From assembly GCA_003184365.1 (NCBI GenBank), contig NKYR01000100.1, positions 1-64,000 of the forward strand: a DNA stretch of 64,000 bases. Reading direction: 5' to 3'. The notes under the pieces were generated by a model. The model had not been told where the DNA came from, made no database searches, and worked only from the letters and a program-made list of their open reading frames with translations. The stretch is from Evernia prunastri. Taxonomy: Eukaryota; Ascomycota; Lecanoromycetes; Lecanorales; Parmeliaceae. The translations under genes and the position numbers were made by a program. Below are positions 32,361-44,686 of the stretch, piece after piece (position 1 is the stretch's first letter; the number at the start of each line of letters is the position of its first letter).

Positions 32361-34305
32361 CCCCCCATCTTCTCCCCCATTCTCTTCCTCCCCTCACTCC
32401 TTCGCTTTCTGTGGAGCTCGGACTTATGAATAATTTTGGTCGACCAGCCGCAAGGTGAAAAATGGAAGAAGTTTGTCCATGGCTCAAGAATTAACGGAAA
32501 GCGCTATTAAGATCATGCTTTAGCCCCCGTCCCCGCCCAAAAGTGCTTACTCCAAATGGTAAAGTAAAGAACTAAAGGTACCAAAAAAGAGAAGACTACT
32601 TAAAGGACTGCACTAAGCTACATTAATTCTTCTTTACTTTACTGACTACCGATTACTACTATAACAAAACAATACTACTCCTGCTACCTTAGGTTATGAT
32701 CTATTGTGATTGTTGCCGTATTAATATTATCTATTATCATTATTATCATTATTTTTATTTTTACTTCTTTATTCCCTTCTTTGTTATTATTATTATCGTT
32801 ATTTTTATTTTAATCCTCACTCTATACTTACCTACCTATTCTTCTCCTTTTTCTCTTTCCACCATCAATCCATCAATCCATCAATAAATAAATAATTGTT
32901 ATACCAGTTATAATAGTAACATTCATGGCCTGCCCCTTATGCACAACTCTTGCATTTCTCCCATCAATCCAAGCCCCAACCTTCCTCCTTTCTCACACCA
33001 TTTACCCTTTTCCTCCCCCATCCTTGTCCGTGGAGGGATTGGTCTACACCGCCCCAAACACTCTCTCCCCTTGCCCAACTTTCTAACTGACCACTTTACC
33101 TTTACAACCAATCTATTCCCATCGCGCTTGTCCAACTCGTTTCAACCCACAGCGCTTCCTCTCACCCGCGCCTCCTTATGATACGTAACAGAAACACGCG
33201 CGATTGAGGAGACAGCTTGCTTTCCTACCTACAGTAGCTCCTCTCTAGCCGTTTCCACACGCCGTTTCCAGACCTCTCACAGGCCACCCTGCTACTGCAC
33301 ATCATAGGCCAAACGTTACAAGTCATATCAGACTAGGGCGTGCGGATGGTCAGCGTGCGCATGACTTACTCACCGGCTCTCCATGCCAACCAATTGGATG
33401 CCTGAGCAATAGCTCCTGTCTTTCTCTCATCAAACCTCCTGCATCTCTCACTAGGTCTCCCTCAGCTCCAGTCAATTGTCCCCTCGGGCCCGAGTACGTA
33501 GGTAACGGTGTGGCGGTAGAATTATTACACAACCCTGGCATCAACATTCCTGGGGCGTAACGACTGACTGCGGTATCGGTGTTGGTACCTTACGCATGAC
33601 GATCCTTCGCTCAAGCATTAAAGCAAATCCCGACCATTGCGGCTGTACTTTCGCCCCAGGCCGCCTTACCCTGACCATCCCAGTACGCATCACCTTTTTG
33701 TATCTTCAAGGGTCCCTACTTGGCTGCTCGACGACAATCCCACTCACTCACTCCTCAAATATCGACCTATATTCTTTTTTTATCTTTCCATTTGCCTCAG
33801 CGAGGTCCTCTCCATGATTCGTCATCTATCCCGTTCCCATTCGCATTCCCATTCGCATTCCCATTCTAAGAATAATTCGCCAATCTGTTTCTTCATTCTT
33901 TCCAAGTCATCGTTTTGGTGTTGAGCCGACCTATCTGTCTCATTCATTCATTCCCTTTCGGCAAACACTTGTCGAACTCTGATGAGCCTATGAATCTATT
34001 ATCGGCGATTCACACCGGCATTGTCGCCGGGCCACATTTTTGGTGAGACCCTACCCAACGAGACGTGACTTCCCTCCAGGTCATTTCTAACGGTTCGGCT
34101 AGCTTTCCAGCCTCTTCTTCAATAACAGTACAATCACAACTCGACATTGGAGGAGCTATACGCCGTGGCTTTCAAATCCCACAGCGCGCTTCAGTGCCGT
34201 CGACAACCTGGCCCTCTACGCAACGCCTCCTGCTTCGTCAGGGTCTTTTCAATTTCGGCGTTCGATTTGACGTTTAAGTAGCCCAAGACGAGCTGGACCA
34301 GTGGC

Positions 34306-35622
34306 ATGGAAGGTGACGAACAGCGAAGAAGGCAATATGAGCAACAAAACTACCCCCGGGGATTTGTCGCAGAATACGGAGGGCATGGAGTGAACATACC
34401 AAATCTCCAGAACCTACGGGGCGCCCCGGCTGGAGATGGCTCTGATCGTTTCAGGCAACCGCAACCATTGACAACTCGGCCTTCCACATCTGGCCCTTTG
34501 TCTGCAGGCGCAGGGAGCCAACACGAGCTGGGAAGCTACGACTATGCGCCAAGCCAGCAGTACTCGCCGCCTCAAATGCACGGCACACAATTCCAGTACC
34601 CGCAGTCAGAGTACCTGCAAGACCCCCAGAGGCAACGACAATACTCCCAATACACGCCGCAGTTGATGTACAATGTACCGCAACAAGCTCAACCGCAATC
34701 TCCGTATGACGGTCTGGGTCAGTACCAATCCAGACCGTCCGCTGCGCAAGTTCTGGGCAGCCAGCTTGGGGCTCCCCAATACTACAGTCCAGGCCATGGT
34801 ACCAATGTGTCGGCACCCGCAGCGATGCCTCAAGAGTATTCCACAACGGCGTATCCCCCTTCCATGCAGTACACTTCTGCAGCTTCTCTTGGACGTTCGA
34901 CCCTTGCCTCGTCCTCTTCTGCGATAGGACCTGAATTTAATCCGAGCATCGAAACAGCAGCTTCCGGGCAATCTGAAGAAGAAGAATCGGGTAAATTTGA
35001 GGCTGCCTACGATCGGTATCAGAGAGCAATTAGGGCAGTAAACGATCATACTTCCCGAGGGGATCTCACCAAGGCTGGGGAATTACTGCTGGAGGTTTCT
35101 CAATGGTTGTCAGACAACGTGGATGCTCTTCGTGAGATGATCTTAGAGCTACGGCAAATTCAAGGCTAATATCTCCAGGACTTACGCAAGATGATCCCAA
35201 AAAACAAGCAGAGCGCATTAAATTCTGGGATAACTTCAACGTATGCTGGCTTGCTATGCTACAACGTCAGAAGGATGATACACAGCAAATGTTGGACTCC
35301 GGGCAATCTCCAGCGCAGCCTCAAAGCTTGCTGCCGAAAGAGTCCCTTGAAGAGATGGGAAACGAGCTGGTCTCACTTTGCGATGGCCTAGAAAAGCATG
35401 GGCTCGTTGATTATCAGATGGGGGTTTCCGAGCAAGAGATCATCGAAAGTAAGCCGAGACGCATCCCCATCTATCCCGATAGACATGAGGACAACATCCT
35501 CTAACGGCCTGGCAGTTCTGACTCGATGCATTGATCTTGTCGGCAGTGATGACGAGAATGACGAAGAAGCGGAGATTGACCCAATGCTCGGCCAACCTGG
35601 CCCAGGTACTGGCCAACGTTGA
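34306..35622 (+). CDS. Gln/Pro-rich conserved fungal protein, unknown function
   Basis: Exons 34306-35131, 35179-35448 and 35516-35622 join in phase to about 400 residues. The 47-bp intron 35132-35178 has a CTAAT branch site. The first 220 residues are low-complexity (Gln, Pro, Tyr, Ser). A helical part follows: GKFEAAYDRYQRAIRAVNDH, KAGELLLEVSQWLSDNVDAL, DDPKKQAERIKFWDNFNVCWLAMLQ and LGSDDEND-like acidic ending (VGSDDENDEEAEIDPMLGQP). The paired helices suggest a regulatory or scaffold protein. I do not recognise a named family. The final exon is uncertain, because an alternative frame past 35590 also stays open to about 35683. Confidence 0.7.
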
Positions 35623-36389
35623 GCAGCTACTTGACCAACCTGCCGTCGAACCTTCTTCCACGACCTCATTGATAGCCATCTGACAACTCAATTTTCGCTC
35701 ACCTCAAACAATCTCCTGCATGAGACATTCCCAGTCCACGATGCTGCCGTTTTTCTAGGCAGTCCGTGATCCTGTGTAGGGTTTCAATACATCGGGAGAA
35801 CCATGATCAATACTACATACACCCAACCACCATTCACAAGGCACCATTCTTGCAGAGCAACGTACATACTGAATCGCTCTATTTCCTCGAATACATCGAC
35901 GACTACGCCACACATCCACCACGGCATAGAATTAACGGGCAACTGGGCATCAGGTGTTAGGCTGAATTTCTTTATTTTAGAACGGTTCGGAAAATACCCT
36001 GGGAGGCAGCTCATCATGTTTATACTGCACTGCTTGCACAAACTTGTACTTTATCATAGACCCACCGGTCACACAGGCGTTTTATATGGTTGGAATTCAT
36101 GCGAACAGAATGGCAGGGCAGGTTAGAGATGGAGGTTTTGGCTAGCTTTTGATCATTGGGGCTGCCGGCTGGCGCCAAGCAACGTAATAGTCAAAGCAAA
36201 AATGGTAAAGGCTAGGGTCGGAAAATATCCCTCTAGTAGGCCTCTGGATGTATAGATAGGTAGATAGATTGGCTTGTTTGCATGTTCGGGATATAGTCGC
36301 CTGGTCTGATCATACTTCAAACGAAACATGAAGTTATTCATTCTACCGATCGAGTAGACGCTCGGTCTTGTGCCACATGGGTAAATAAT

Positions 36390-36530
36390 TAAGTAAGTGA
36401 GTAAGTGAGTAAGTGGGCGAGCAAGCGAGCAAGTGAGTAAGTATGTAAGTAAGTATATATGTAAGTAAGTATGTAAGTAAGTATGTAAGTAAGCATGTGA
36501 ACAAGTAGATGAGTAGATAAGTATGTAAGC
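36390..36530. repeat. Degenerate (GTAA)n / (GTGA)n array
   Basis: About 140 bp of AAGT-type tetranucleotides with variants (GAGT, TATG). Confidence 0.8.
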
Positions 36531-36733
36531 TCGGTAGTAAATATGTGATGAAAATACTTCAAAATCGAAGGATAATCATACAAGATTACTCCACATACGC
36601 ACCTCGGGAAAAGATGATCGACAGGATCAGGATCGACGTGATCGGGAAGTTGAGGTAATCTTACGAGGGTAGGTATCAAGGAGCCAAGTACCGTACCGTA
36701 CTCTATGTATGTATGTATGGATGTATTCGAAAT

Positions 36734-36759
36734 AGCAGCAGCAGCAGCAGCAGCAGCAA
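36734..36759. repeat. (CAG)n microsatellite
   Basis: Eight CAG/AGC units in a non-coding context. Confidence 0.85.
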
Positions 36760-36798
36760 GACCCTCAGCTCCACAAACAATATCCTGCAAATATTCTA

Positions 36799-36829
36799 CG
36801 ATGCGATGCGATGCGATGCGATGCGATGC
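36799..36829. repeat. (CGATG)n pentanucleotide array
   Basis: Six perfect 5-bp units. Confidence 0.85.
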
Positions 36830-37247
36830 AACAAGGGAACGTAACGCACAAAGATGATAACGGCGGACGAGGCTTATCATGTCGCTCTAAACTTTACGCT
36901 CCGTCAAGGTAGACACATGAAAGTGAATAAATGGAGGTGGAAAGTGGCCGTTGTCCTCAGGACTAGCCAGATACTTTATTGAGTGCCGAGGCGTACCCCC
37001 AAAGCGATTGTGAATATGTAACGCTTTATCCATTTGCTGCAACGCCGCCTTGCCTTTATCATCCTCGAAATGGCTTTGCAATCGGGATATCGAATGCTAC
37101 AGCGTGGAAAGAGTGCAGGGAGTGTTAATGCAACGGTAACCGGCCTTCCTTTCTTCATGATAAACGGCGTACCTAGCCCGTTCGATTCGCTATTTTTGTG
37201 AGGCCGTCAAATGTCATTCGTTTCAGCTACCGCTATCAGGATATCGA

Positions 37248-38220
37248 CTAGAATTGATCTATAGCAACGTTAACGTCAACGGTTGTTGGACTTGGCGCTC
37301 AACGAATTCAGATTGTAGAGGCAGGAGATGAGATCGCGCTGCTAAGCCGAGTAGCGTACCTAATGTCATGCTCATTGAAACATCCGTGTTCTCAACCATC
37401 TTTGTGAACTCCTCGAAGCTGATCTTGCCATCCCGGTCAGTATCTGCCTCCATAATTGTCTTGTCCACGATCTATCATAGTACACCAATTGTCAGCCGTC
37501 CGCAATATCAGGGGATACCTTGTGCAGTTATTTTGCCCCAAACGGAGAACAGCCCCTTCTTTCTTGACACGGTGCCCGGAAACATACTTGTTGCAACTGC
37601 ATATCCTTCAAATTGCTTCCCACCATCATTTTCAGTACGATGAAAAGCTCTCCGTTGCTAATATACCCGTCGCGATCGATATCGTAGACCTTAAAGGCGA
37701 ACATTAATTTTTCTTCCTGGTTGCCTTTTGAGCTGAAGGCGCTGAGGCCGGACACGAATTCTTGAAAATCAACATCGCCACCTCCGTCTTCGTCGAAGAT
37801 GGCGATCATGCTGCAAGAGAATGTGAATCGATTAGCCGGACGGAATCTTGGGCTGTCAGAGTATAAGGGCGGAGGTGAAGTACCGGGTCGCCAGAGGATT
37901 CGACGAGACCGCAGGAAGCGAGAGGAATTCGTCGCGTTCTATTGTTCCCGAATTGTCCTGAGATATTCTAAGCATGGCGAGCAGTGCACTTGAAGGGTAT
38001 GGATATGCACACACTTTGTCCAGCTTCATGAACCTCTTTCGTAGTCTATCCACTTCATCTCGATCGACTATTGCGACGCAATCAGCGTCCCTGAATCTAA
38101 GCAAGGTCTTCCTCCGCGAATCTCACAATTTGAGCCTTGTATGATGCTATCGAGCATTTGGCTGTTTGACTGTGCTCTCCGACGAGCGTCAAACAAGGCT
38201 GCCTGGTTGGCGTCGGCCAT
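37248..38220 (-). CDS. CNB1: Calcineurin regulatory subunit B
   Basis: Six exons: 38127-38220, 38015-38067, 37884-37957, 37588-37810, 37360-37471 and 37248-37258, 188 residues. The final exon is only 11 nt and supplies the conserved end ...MSMTLDQF. Four EF-hands: KRFMKLDKDNSGTIERDEF, AIFDEDGGGDVDFQEF, KVYDIDRDGYISNGEL and EADTDRDGKISFEEF. The subunit binds the calcineurin catalytic subunit in Ca2+/calmodulin-controlled stress and growth signalling. The predicted N-terminus MADANQAALFDARRR lacks the Met-Gly that is usually myristoylated. No upstream ATG is visible for about 120 bp, although a CCACAG acceptor-like site sits just before the start. An upstream coding exon is therefore possible. 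Confidence 0.94.
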
Positions 38221-38979
38221 ACCTGTGGGGTTAAGATTCTTCGTCTTCTGTATTAGAGTGATGATAGTAGTATTGTTGATCGTCTGGAGGAGAAATTTGG
38301 AATAATTGTAGACGGGAGCGATGAATTATGATGATTTGAAGCGGTGCTGGACGTCACAACAAAGAGTGAAAGAGTGAAAGAGTCAAATGTGTGGTAGGTA
38401 ATAGCTAAGGAGCCAAGGTTAGATGTTACGTTGAAGGTTGAAGGGATGGATGCCAAGGAAATAAAGGCAAGGGAATGCCAAGAACTACCTAAGGTAAAGT
38501 GAGGTCTATAAGGTAATTTCAAATATGGCTTAGTGGTTTAAAACCCCGGCACGCAGCACGCTACTCGTAAAAAAAAGGATGGGAAGAAACTAGGAAAGAA
38601 AATAATAATAGAAACCCAAGAAAAAAAGAACAAAAGAGAAAAAGTTCCATCTTTCTTACTCGTATAAGGTAGGGCACAACACGAGAATACCCTAGGGCAA
38701 TCAAGCTAGCTACCTACCTTACCTACCTGAAGGTACCTTACTGTCTCTTCTTACCTTAACCGTAAAAGTAATCACAAATTAATTACCTCGAACTCAAGAC
38801 AATAATAATCGATCAAGTTCTCCTTCATCAAAAACTAAATCCATCGACAACCCCCCTTCTTCATCATATTTTACGGTCGGACTTTCTGGCATTCTTTCAA
38901 ACATGCATCACATTTCGACTTCATGACTCGATCCAATTTATCAGATCCCTCTTGACACAGACAGAGAGCCAAGAAGACC
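38221..38979. promoter_or_regulatory. Divergent promoter CNB1 / EPL1
   Basis: 759 bp with many ACCTACCTTACC and CCTAAGGTA motifs (about 38490 and 38710-38750) and AT-rich stretches. No exon was seen. Confidence 0.55.
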
Positions 38980-40854
38980 ATGACTCGCGCTGGCGCACTC
39001 AGCCAAAGTCGTATGAGACAGCGCAAATTGAATACTAGAGCTGCGCTTCAAATCATTCGTGAAGACGATCTACTTGAGGCCGATGATGATTTACCCAGGG
39101 TGCTGTCGGGTCTTGACAGTGGCGTGGAAAAGGCGGAACAGAATGTAATGTTCTCCCCTCAAACAACCCCCCACCCCAAAAAACCTTCAACACGTGACCA
39201 ATAAAACAAAAAACAAAAGGAACACCATCTGCAAGCTGCACTCTCCGCTTCACAAGCAGCCGTCATCGGTGGTAAGGTCGCTCAGATATATATTCCCACC
39301 CCGGATGCCGTTCAAAGCTCGCTGCAATATGACAAACTCTACCCTCTCACTTACGCCCAGCCGGCGACGTACGTTCGCTTCTCTTCCACCGTAGAGGATT
39401 GCGCAGGCTGTCCATATGATATGGATGAAGAGGACCAAACTTTCCTCAGATCCATGAACAAGAAAAAGAATGCCTCCACACAATGCTCTGAAGATCAATT
39501 CGAAGAAATTATGAATTGCTTCGAAGAGACGGCTCAAGCGAAGCAACCATATGCTGCCATAGACAGTCCTCCTGTTCTTTCTTATGATGAAATCGAAAGC
39601 TCCATGGATGATTATCTTGATGATCATGCGCGCGCCTTCACTAGGGAAATTTACGAGCACTGGAAGACCCGAAGGCTAGAAGCTGGCAACAGATCCCTGA
39701 TAACAGGGCTCAAGGTAAGTCGCCTGTGCCTCCATATCGAACGCCTTACAGCTGACACACTCAAGCTCGAGACTGGCGCCGATACCGACGATGCCGATCC
39801 CTATGTCTGCTTCCGAAGACGTGAAGTCAGGCAAATTCGGAAGACTCGTGGCAGAGACGCTCATAGTGCCGAGAAACTCAAAAAGCTACGAAAGGAGCTC
39901 GAAGAGTCTCGAGAAATCATGGCAATGATCAGGCAGAGAGAGATTACGAAGAGAGAGCAACTTGCCGTCGAAAGACAACTTTTCGAGCAACGGGCCAATT
40001 TGAGACAGGTCAAGCTGAATCTTCCCGGTCAGTACAAGGGAGGCGATGAAGATATCCTCGTCAACCAGAAGGTAAATGCTGTTTCCCGACGTGTTCATAA
40101 GCATCAGTACTGACGAGCCAAACAGCCGAAGAAAAAGCCGTTGGAGATTACGCAGCGTGTGCCAGGGGATCAGTTCCGTTTACCGCAAAGATCAGACGGT
40201 CGACCTGCTGATTCTGATCTGCTCCTTCTCTCGGATCTTCTGGCGGAACAAGAGAGACTGCTAACACTAGACATCGACACAAAGATTGCCCAACATCAGC
40301 AGTGGAACATTGGTTACATGGACATGACCAAAGCCCCGCTGACTCCACCGTTGGAGTCCGATGCTGGATTGGCTTTCCGTACCGCAACAACAGAGTACTT
40401 GCCTACCCCTCCTGCATCCATATCTTCAGAGCATTCTGGTGACATTGCGCTCGATTTCAGTACCTCGAAAATGGGCAAGGCAGACTCGGTAGCAATACGC
40501 TATGCCTCTCCATCTTATGACGGACCATGTCATAGTCAACCTTCCTTCAGACGTAGGTATGGGAGAGGAGGCCGGTTGTGGATCGATCGTAGGGGTATGC
40601 GCTTGGCGCCTAAGGCGGGCTTCGGCCCTTTCGGCGCAGATCGATTCAATTATGATGATGACGAAGACGAGGTGCCAGTGTACTTTGTCGATCCACTCGA
40701 CACGGAAAGCATGCAGTTCCGCGCAAAATTCTTTCCCGCATCGTCTGGTCACGCTCAAATGCAAGCCAGGCGGGCCCAAATGGATGCATCTTCGCATGGG
40801 GCGAGCCATGCTCCCACATCAGCACGTCCTTTTCGTCAGGGCGGACCGGGCTGA
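38980..40854 (+). CDS. EPL1: Enhancer of polycomb-like protein 1 (NuA4 subunit)
   Basis: Exons 38980-39144, 39220-39714, 39766-40071 and 40126-40854, 564 residues. The EPcA region is clear: MRQRKLNTRAALQIIRED, EHHLQAAL...IYIPTPDA, YVRFSSTVEDCAGCPYDMDEED, QCSEDQFEEIMNCFEET, QPYAAIDSPPVLSYDE, and after intron 2 DADPYVCFRRREVRQIRKTRGRD. Epl1 scaffolds the NuA4 histone acetyltransferase and piccolo NuA4 with Esa1 and Yng2. Intron 2 (39715-39765) is 51 nt with no in-frame stop, so retention would add 17 residues without breaking the frame. The C-terminus is Pro/Ser-rich with an acidic DDDEDEV patch. Confidence 0.95.
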
Positions 40855-41237
40855 TTGTAGGCCAAGTACAAGGCCTGATATCTACTTCTAGATGTTCGAG
40901 AGTTGATTTGATTTGTTGACCACAAGCAAGCCATCTGAAACCAGTATTGACCGGTTTTCCAAAGCGTCACCAAGACTCGTGTTGTTGGAATAGACGCAAG
41001 TTGTCGCGCTCGATCATGTGTCGATTTGGAGATTGGCTCCGAAAAGGCCCGAAAGGGGTACTTTGTGAGGTGAGCTGTAGGATAGATCATCGCAGTACCA
41101 TACTGCATGTGTGTAATATTAGAGCTTCTGAAGGGCTGGGGAGTCGAGGCCCTAGAAGGGGACAAAGTTGGACCGATGCTCTTTAGGAGAACCAGTACGA
41201 GGAGGGTACCTGAGAGGATGAGCACTCAAATAGGATT
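40855..41237. other. Intergenic between convergent EPL1 and RKM4-like gene
   Basis: 383 bp of 3' flanking sequence, no gene seen. Confidence 0.5.
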
Positions 41238-43295
41238 TCACAATCTTCTTCTCTTAGAGTGACCTGTATCTTCGTAGTCTCCGGAGCTCTGGCGAAGCTC
41301 GGCAACTGTTTCGTCTACTCGGAGAGCTGCCATGGAAAGGATTTCTTTCTCTCCTAAACGTACTTGGATGGCCATTCTCCGCCGTCCTTGCACAGTGAGG
41401 TCCTCTAAAAGGGCGACATCTTCTGCCAGCGTCGTTCTGTAGGCTTTCAGCCTGCGAGACATGATTTCCTTGAGGACCAAACCCAGCTTCGTCAATACGA
41501 ATGATGGTGGCTGATTTGGCGTCCGTGTTCTAGCAGTTGCTTGCTTGGCTGCGTTCGTATCGAGCAACAAAGCCGTGATTGTAAGTATGAGTTGTTGATC
41601 GAATTCGAATGATCCGTCCCCTGGACGACTAAGGTCATAACCGTCCTGCAATACTTCCCATGCTGCTGCGAGCTGGAGCTATTTCGCGTTAGTGAAAACC
41701 AAGTAATACTGATTTACCATGGCAGATTACCCTAGCAGCTTGTTCTCTTTCACCAAATTTATTATATACGCGAGTAGCGGAGAGTATCGTCTCAATATCC
41801 ACTTCACTAAAATTTCGCGGTCAGTATTTTCTTTTTAGAGTAGTTCGGGGGCCAGAAGACATGTTTCAGACGGCTCCCGAAACATGATTAGAGGGAATAA
41901 GTGGTCAGAAAAGATAACTTACACGACGTCCCATTTCCTATAATTGTCCGTTACATAACCGTAACGCCGCTATCAATTCTCAGTCAGCATGCCGTTATCG
42001 AAGATGAACTTTCCGAACACAAGCTCGGCGCGTAAATAACCCCAGCCATGCTTCACAACTCAGGACGCCAGGACCGATCCCTTACAAGCAAGTCAGATCT
42101 TGGCAGCTGGCCAAAGTCATTGAAGATCTGTTGCCCTTTCGGAATTGGTTTGAGGGCGAGCATGGTCATGGCATCTCCATACTGGACCAAGTGAGCCTAA
42201 TTCTGTCAGACCTGCCTCAATACTACATGACACAGAGACATGCATTATTCGAATCACCATCTTCAAGTTTTCAGAGTCAGTGCTGCTTTTTCGATGAGAA
42301 AAGGGTCGCGGACAATATCAATGACAACGATACTCTCAGTACATGTCTTGGAACTCAGTCTCAGATACAATGAGGAACGGATCGCTCCGAGCTTTAGACG
42401 TACCGGCGTTGAATAAGTCGGCCAACGGAACCATTCCCTTATTTAATTCGTGGGCTGACTTAGAGGAGCCATCCGCTTCTTCTTCGTCTTCTTCTTCCCC
42501 AGACAAAGAAGGGAACTCTTGTACTACTGCATTTTTTTGTTTTGTCAGCACTTCCTATACGGGAAGCGGTTTCAAGTCTTGAAACACCCTTTCAGTGTCT
42601 CAAGGCTCGAATGGCCAGACAAAAGAACTCCAAGAAGACGTACTGTCGAAACCGTAAGCCATAATCAAAGTTGCCATTCTGTGAGCCAGGTCGAGTAGAA
42701 TAGTGGACGCTTTGGAACCACTAAACGCTTGAGCATGTCGACCAAAAATCTCCGGCTGCTGTTGCACAATTGGCAACAGGAGCTTTTTGAAAGACGCATC
42801 GGCATCACTCTTTCTTATTTTGTCTAGCACCGTACTGCCCTCCAGCTCCGCCAACTCGAATGAAGACCAGTATATCAAGGTATTAAACTCTCTGGGCATC
42901 AGTTGAAGGTAATCCCACCACGTTGAATCTTCACCCAATCCATCTTCATATATCAGGACTAGGACTAGTGAATTCCATGGATCGAGACTCTCGAGTAAGT
43001 GTGGCTTGACTTTTTGAAGATTCGAAGTTTGGACGGTAAGAACATCGGATTGGGAGATGCTGAACAGCTCCACATCTTCCTCTACGTCTTCCACAGCAAC
43101 TAGTGGACCTTCAGCACATATCAAGGCAAAGAGCTCTGCGACGGGTCAATTACCTATTCCTCTGCCAGCATTGTGGTCTCTCAGATCGGTTATCTCAATT
43201 TTCCGGCTGATGGTTGTGTCTGGGCGCTCTCGCAGCCATTTTAGAAACTCAGAGGTCTTTGCGCAGAAGACATCATTGCTGGCGTCGGTAGCCAT
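41238..43295 (-). CDS. RKM4: SET-domain lysine methyltransferase, RKM4/SETD6 family
   Basis: Eight exons: 43154-43295, 42644-43108, 42404-42526, 42232-42260, 42086-42181, 41923-41969, 41731-41806 and 41238-41678, 472 residues. Exon 4 has only 29 nt; it restores the NADGDSNNA motif. Its intron donor is the weak GTCATG. SET features: FLKWLRERPDTTISRKIEI, DHNAGRGI, ELFSI, MVPLADLFNADGDSNNA, ALKPIPKGQQIFNDFGQLPRSDLLRRYGYVTDNY. The C-terminal part fits the Rubisco LSMT substrate-binding domain. Yeast Rkm4 methylates a large-subunit ribosomal protein; substrate here is inferred. The acceptor of exon 3 (GCAG before 42526) is the least certain join. The gene is divergent from KAE1 with 285 bp between starts. 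Confidence 0.88.
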
Positions 43296-43580
43296 GCCGC
43301 CATTTCACAGGAAGGGCAAACCGATGCGTTGTTGGAAGTAGAAGAAAGTAGGTACAGGACGTTGCTTGGAAACTGTGCGGAAAATCGTCTCGGGCAAGCT
43401 CTTTTTCCAGACTCCCCACCATTGAGAAGCACGCTAATAATGCCAAGCCCGCCTATATAACATACTGTACCTAACCCTAGAGTACGAACCAACGATACGA
43501 TAAAGTAGTGTACCTAGTACCGCTCACACGTCGGCCTCTGCTTGTCTGTTTGTATGCTTGTCAACTAACCATTTCCAATC
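43296..43580. promoter_or_regulatory. Divergent promoter RKM4-like / KAE1
   Basis: 285 bp between divergent start codons, both genes linked to translation. No exon. Confidence 0.55.
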
Positions 43581-44686
43581 ATGATAGCCCTAGGTCTTGA
43601 AGGCTCAGCTAATAAACTTGGTGTTGGTCTCATCCTTCACCCTCCGAAAGGTGGTCCTGCACGCATACTCTCCAATATCCGCCACACTTTCATCGCTCCA
43701 CCCGGTCAAGGCTTTCTTCCAAAGGACACCGCAAAACATCATCGGACATGGATAGTCAGACTTGTCAGTCAGGCGATGAAAGAGGCCGGACTTGGAGTGG
43801 AGGACATCGACTGTATATGCTATACAAAGGGTCCAGGCATGGGAGCCCCGCTACAGAGTGTGGCTGTCGCCGCGAGAATGTTAGGTCTGCTATGGGAAAA
43901 AGAATTGGTTGGCGTCAACCATTGCGTCGGGCGTACGTCGATTGTCAGCTATCTGTGACAAGGCAGTGCTAAAGGATTATTCAAGATATTGAGATGGGTC
44001 GCGAGATCACAGGGGCACAAAACCCGGTTGTTCTATATGTATCGGGGGGGAACACGCAAGCTATAGCTTATGCTTCGCAAAGATATCGCATTTTCGGAGA
44101 GACACTCGACATCGCCGTAGGCAATTGCCTCGATCGCTTTGCGCGGACATTGCGTATATCGAATGATCCAGCACCGGGCTATAACATCGAGCAGATGGCG
44201 AAGCAAGGGAGGAATCTGGTGGAGTTACCGTATGCAGTCAAAGGGATGGACTGCAGCTTTTCGGGAATTTTAGCGAGCATTGATATTTTGGCAGAGAGAC
44301 TACAAGCCAATGATGGTGGATGGACGGATGAGTTGACAAATGAACTGATCACGTGCGAAGATCTATGTTTTAGCTTGCAAGAAACATTGTTTTCAATGCT
44401 GGTCGAGATTACCGAAAGGGCTATGGCGCATGTGGGCTCAAGCCAGGTGTTGATTGTGGGCGGAGTGGGCAGTAACGAGCGGCTGCAGGAGATGATGGGA
44501 ATCATGGCGAGGGATAGGCAAGGGAACGTTTTCGCGACAGACGAGCGATTTTGTATCGACAATGGAATCATGATTGCACATGCTGGATTACTTGCATATG
44601 AGACAGGGGTGACCACAGCTTTGGGGGACAGTACGTGTACGCAAAGATTTAGGACAGACGAGGTTCTGGTTAAGTGGAGAGAGTGA
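43581..44686 (+). CDS. KAE1: tRNA N6-threonylcarbamoyladenosine transferase KAE1
   Basis: Exons 43581-43932 and 43986-44686, 350 residues. Kae1/TsaD features: MIALGLEGSANKLGVG, HTFIAPPGQGFLP, CICYTKGPGMGAPL, the metal-binding VNHCVGHIEMGRE, LYVSGGNTQ, ETLDIAVGNCLDRFAR, PAPGYNIEQMAK, and VGGVGSNERLQEMM. The 53-bp intron splits the second His codon of the HxxxH motif. As KEOPS catalytic subunit, Kae1 places t6A on A37 of ANN-decoding tRNAs; it also affects telomeres. The length is typical of the cytosolic form. Confidence 0.97.

Larger units (their letters stand above)
30112..34305. other. Gene-poor region, probably long 5' leader and promoter
   Basis: About 4.2 kb without a supportable coding exon. 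It contains an (AAT) microsatellite, CT tracts, poly-T and poly-C runs and a 126-N gap. Pyrimidine-rich sequence increases towards the start of the gene at 34306. A CATTCC/CATTCG tandem lies at about 33833-33866. Such sequence is common in long regulated 5' leaders of filamentous fungi, but transcription is not shown here. Confidence 0.5.
35623..37247. other. Intergenic with several simple repeats
   Basis: About 1.6 kb between convergent genes. It contains a GTAA/GTGA tetranucleotide array, a CAG tract and a GATGC pentanucleotide array. No gene was seen. Confidence 0.55.

Noticed and set aside
32108..32458. Open frames spanning the N gap
   Set aside because: Made of CT/poly-C low complexity and 126 unknown bases; no evidence for coding.
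34305..34306. Long upstream coding exon for the gene at 34306
   Set aside because: Sequence from 31500 to 34300 is pyrimidine-rich and full of simple repeats; no frame joins in phase with recognisable sequence.
36390..36530. CRISPR-like or minisatellite array
   Set aside because: Units are degenerate tetranucleotides without unique spacers; a simple microsatellite.
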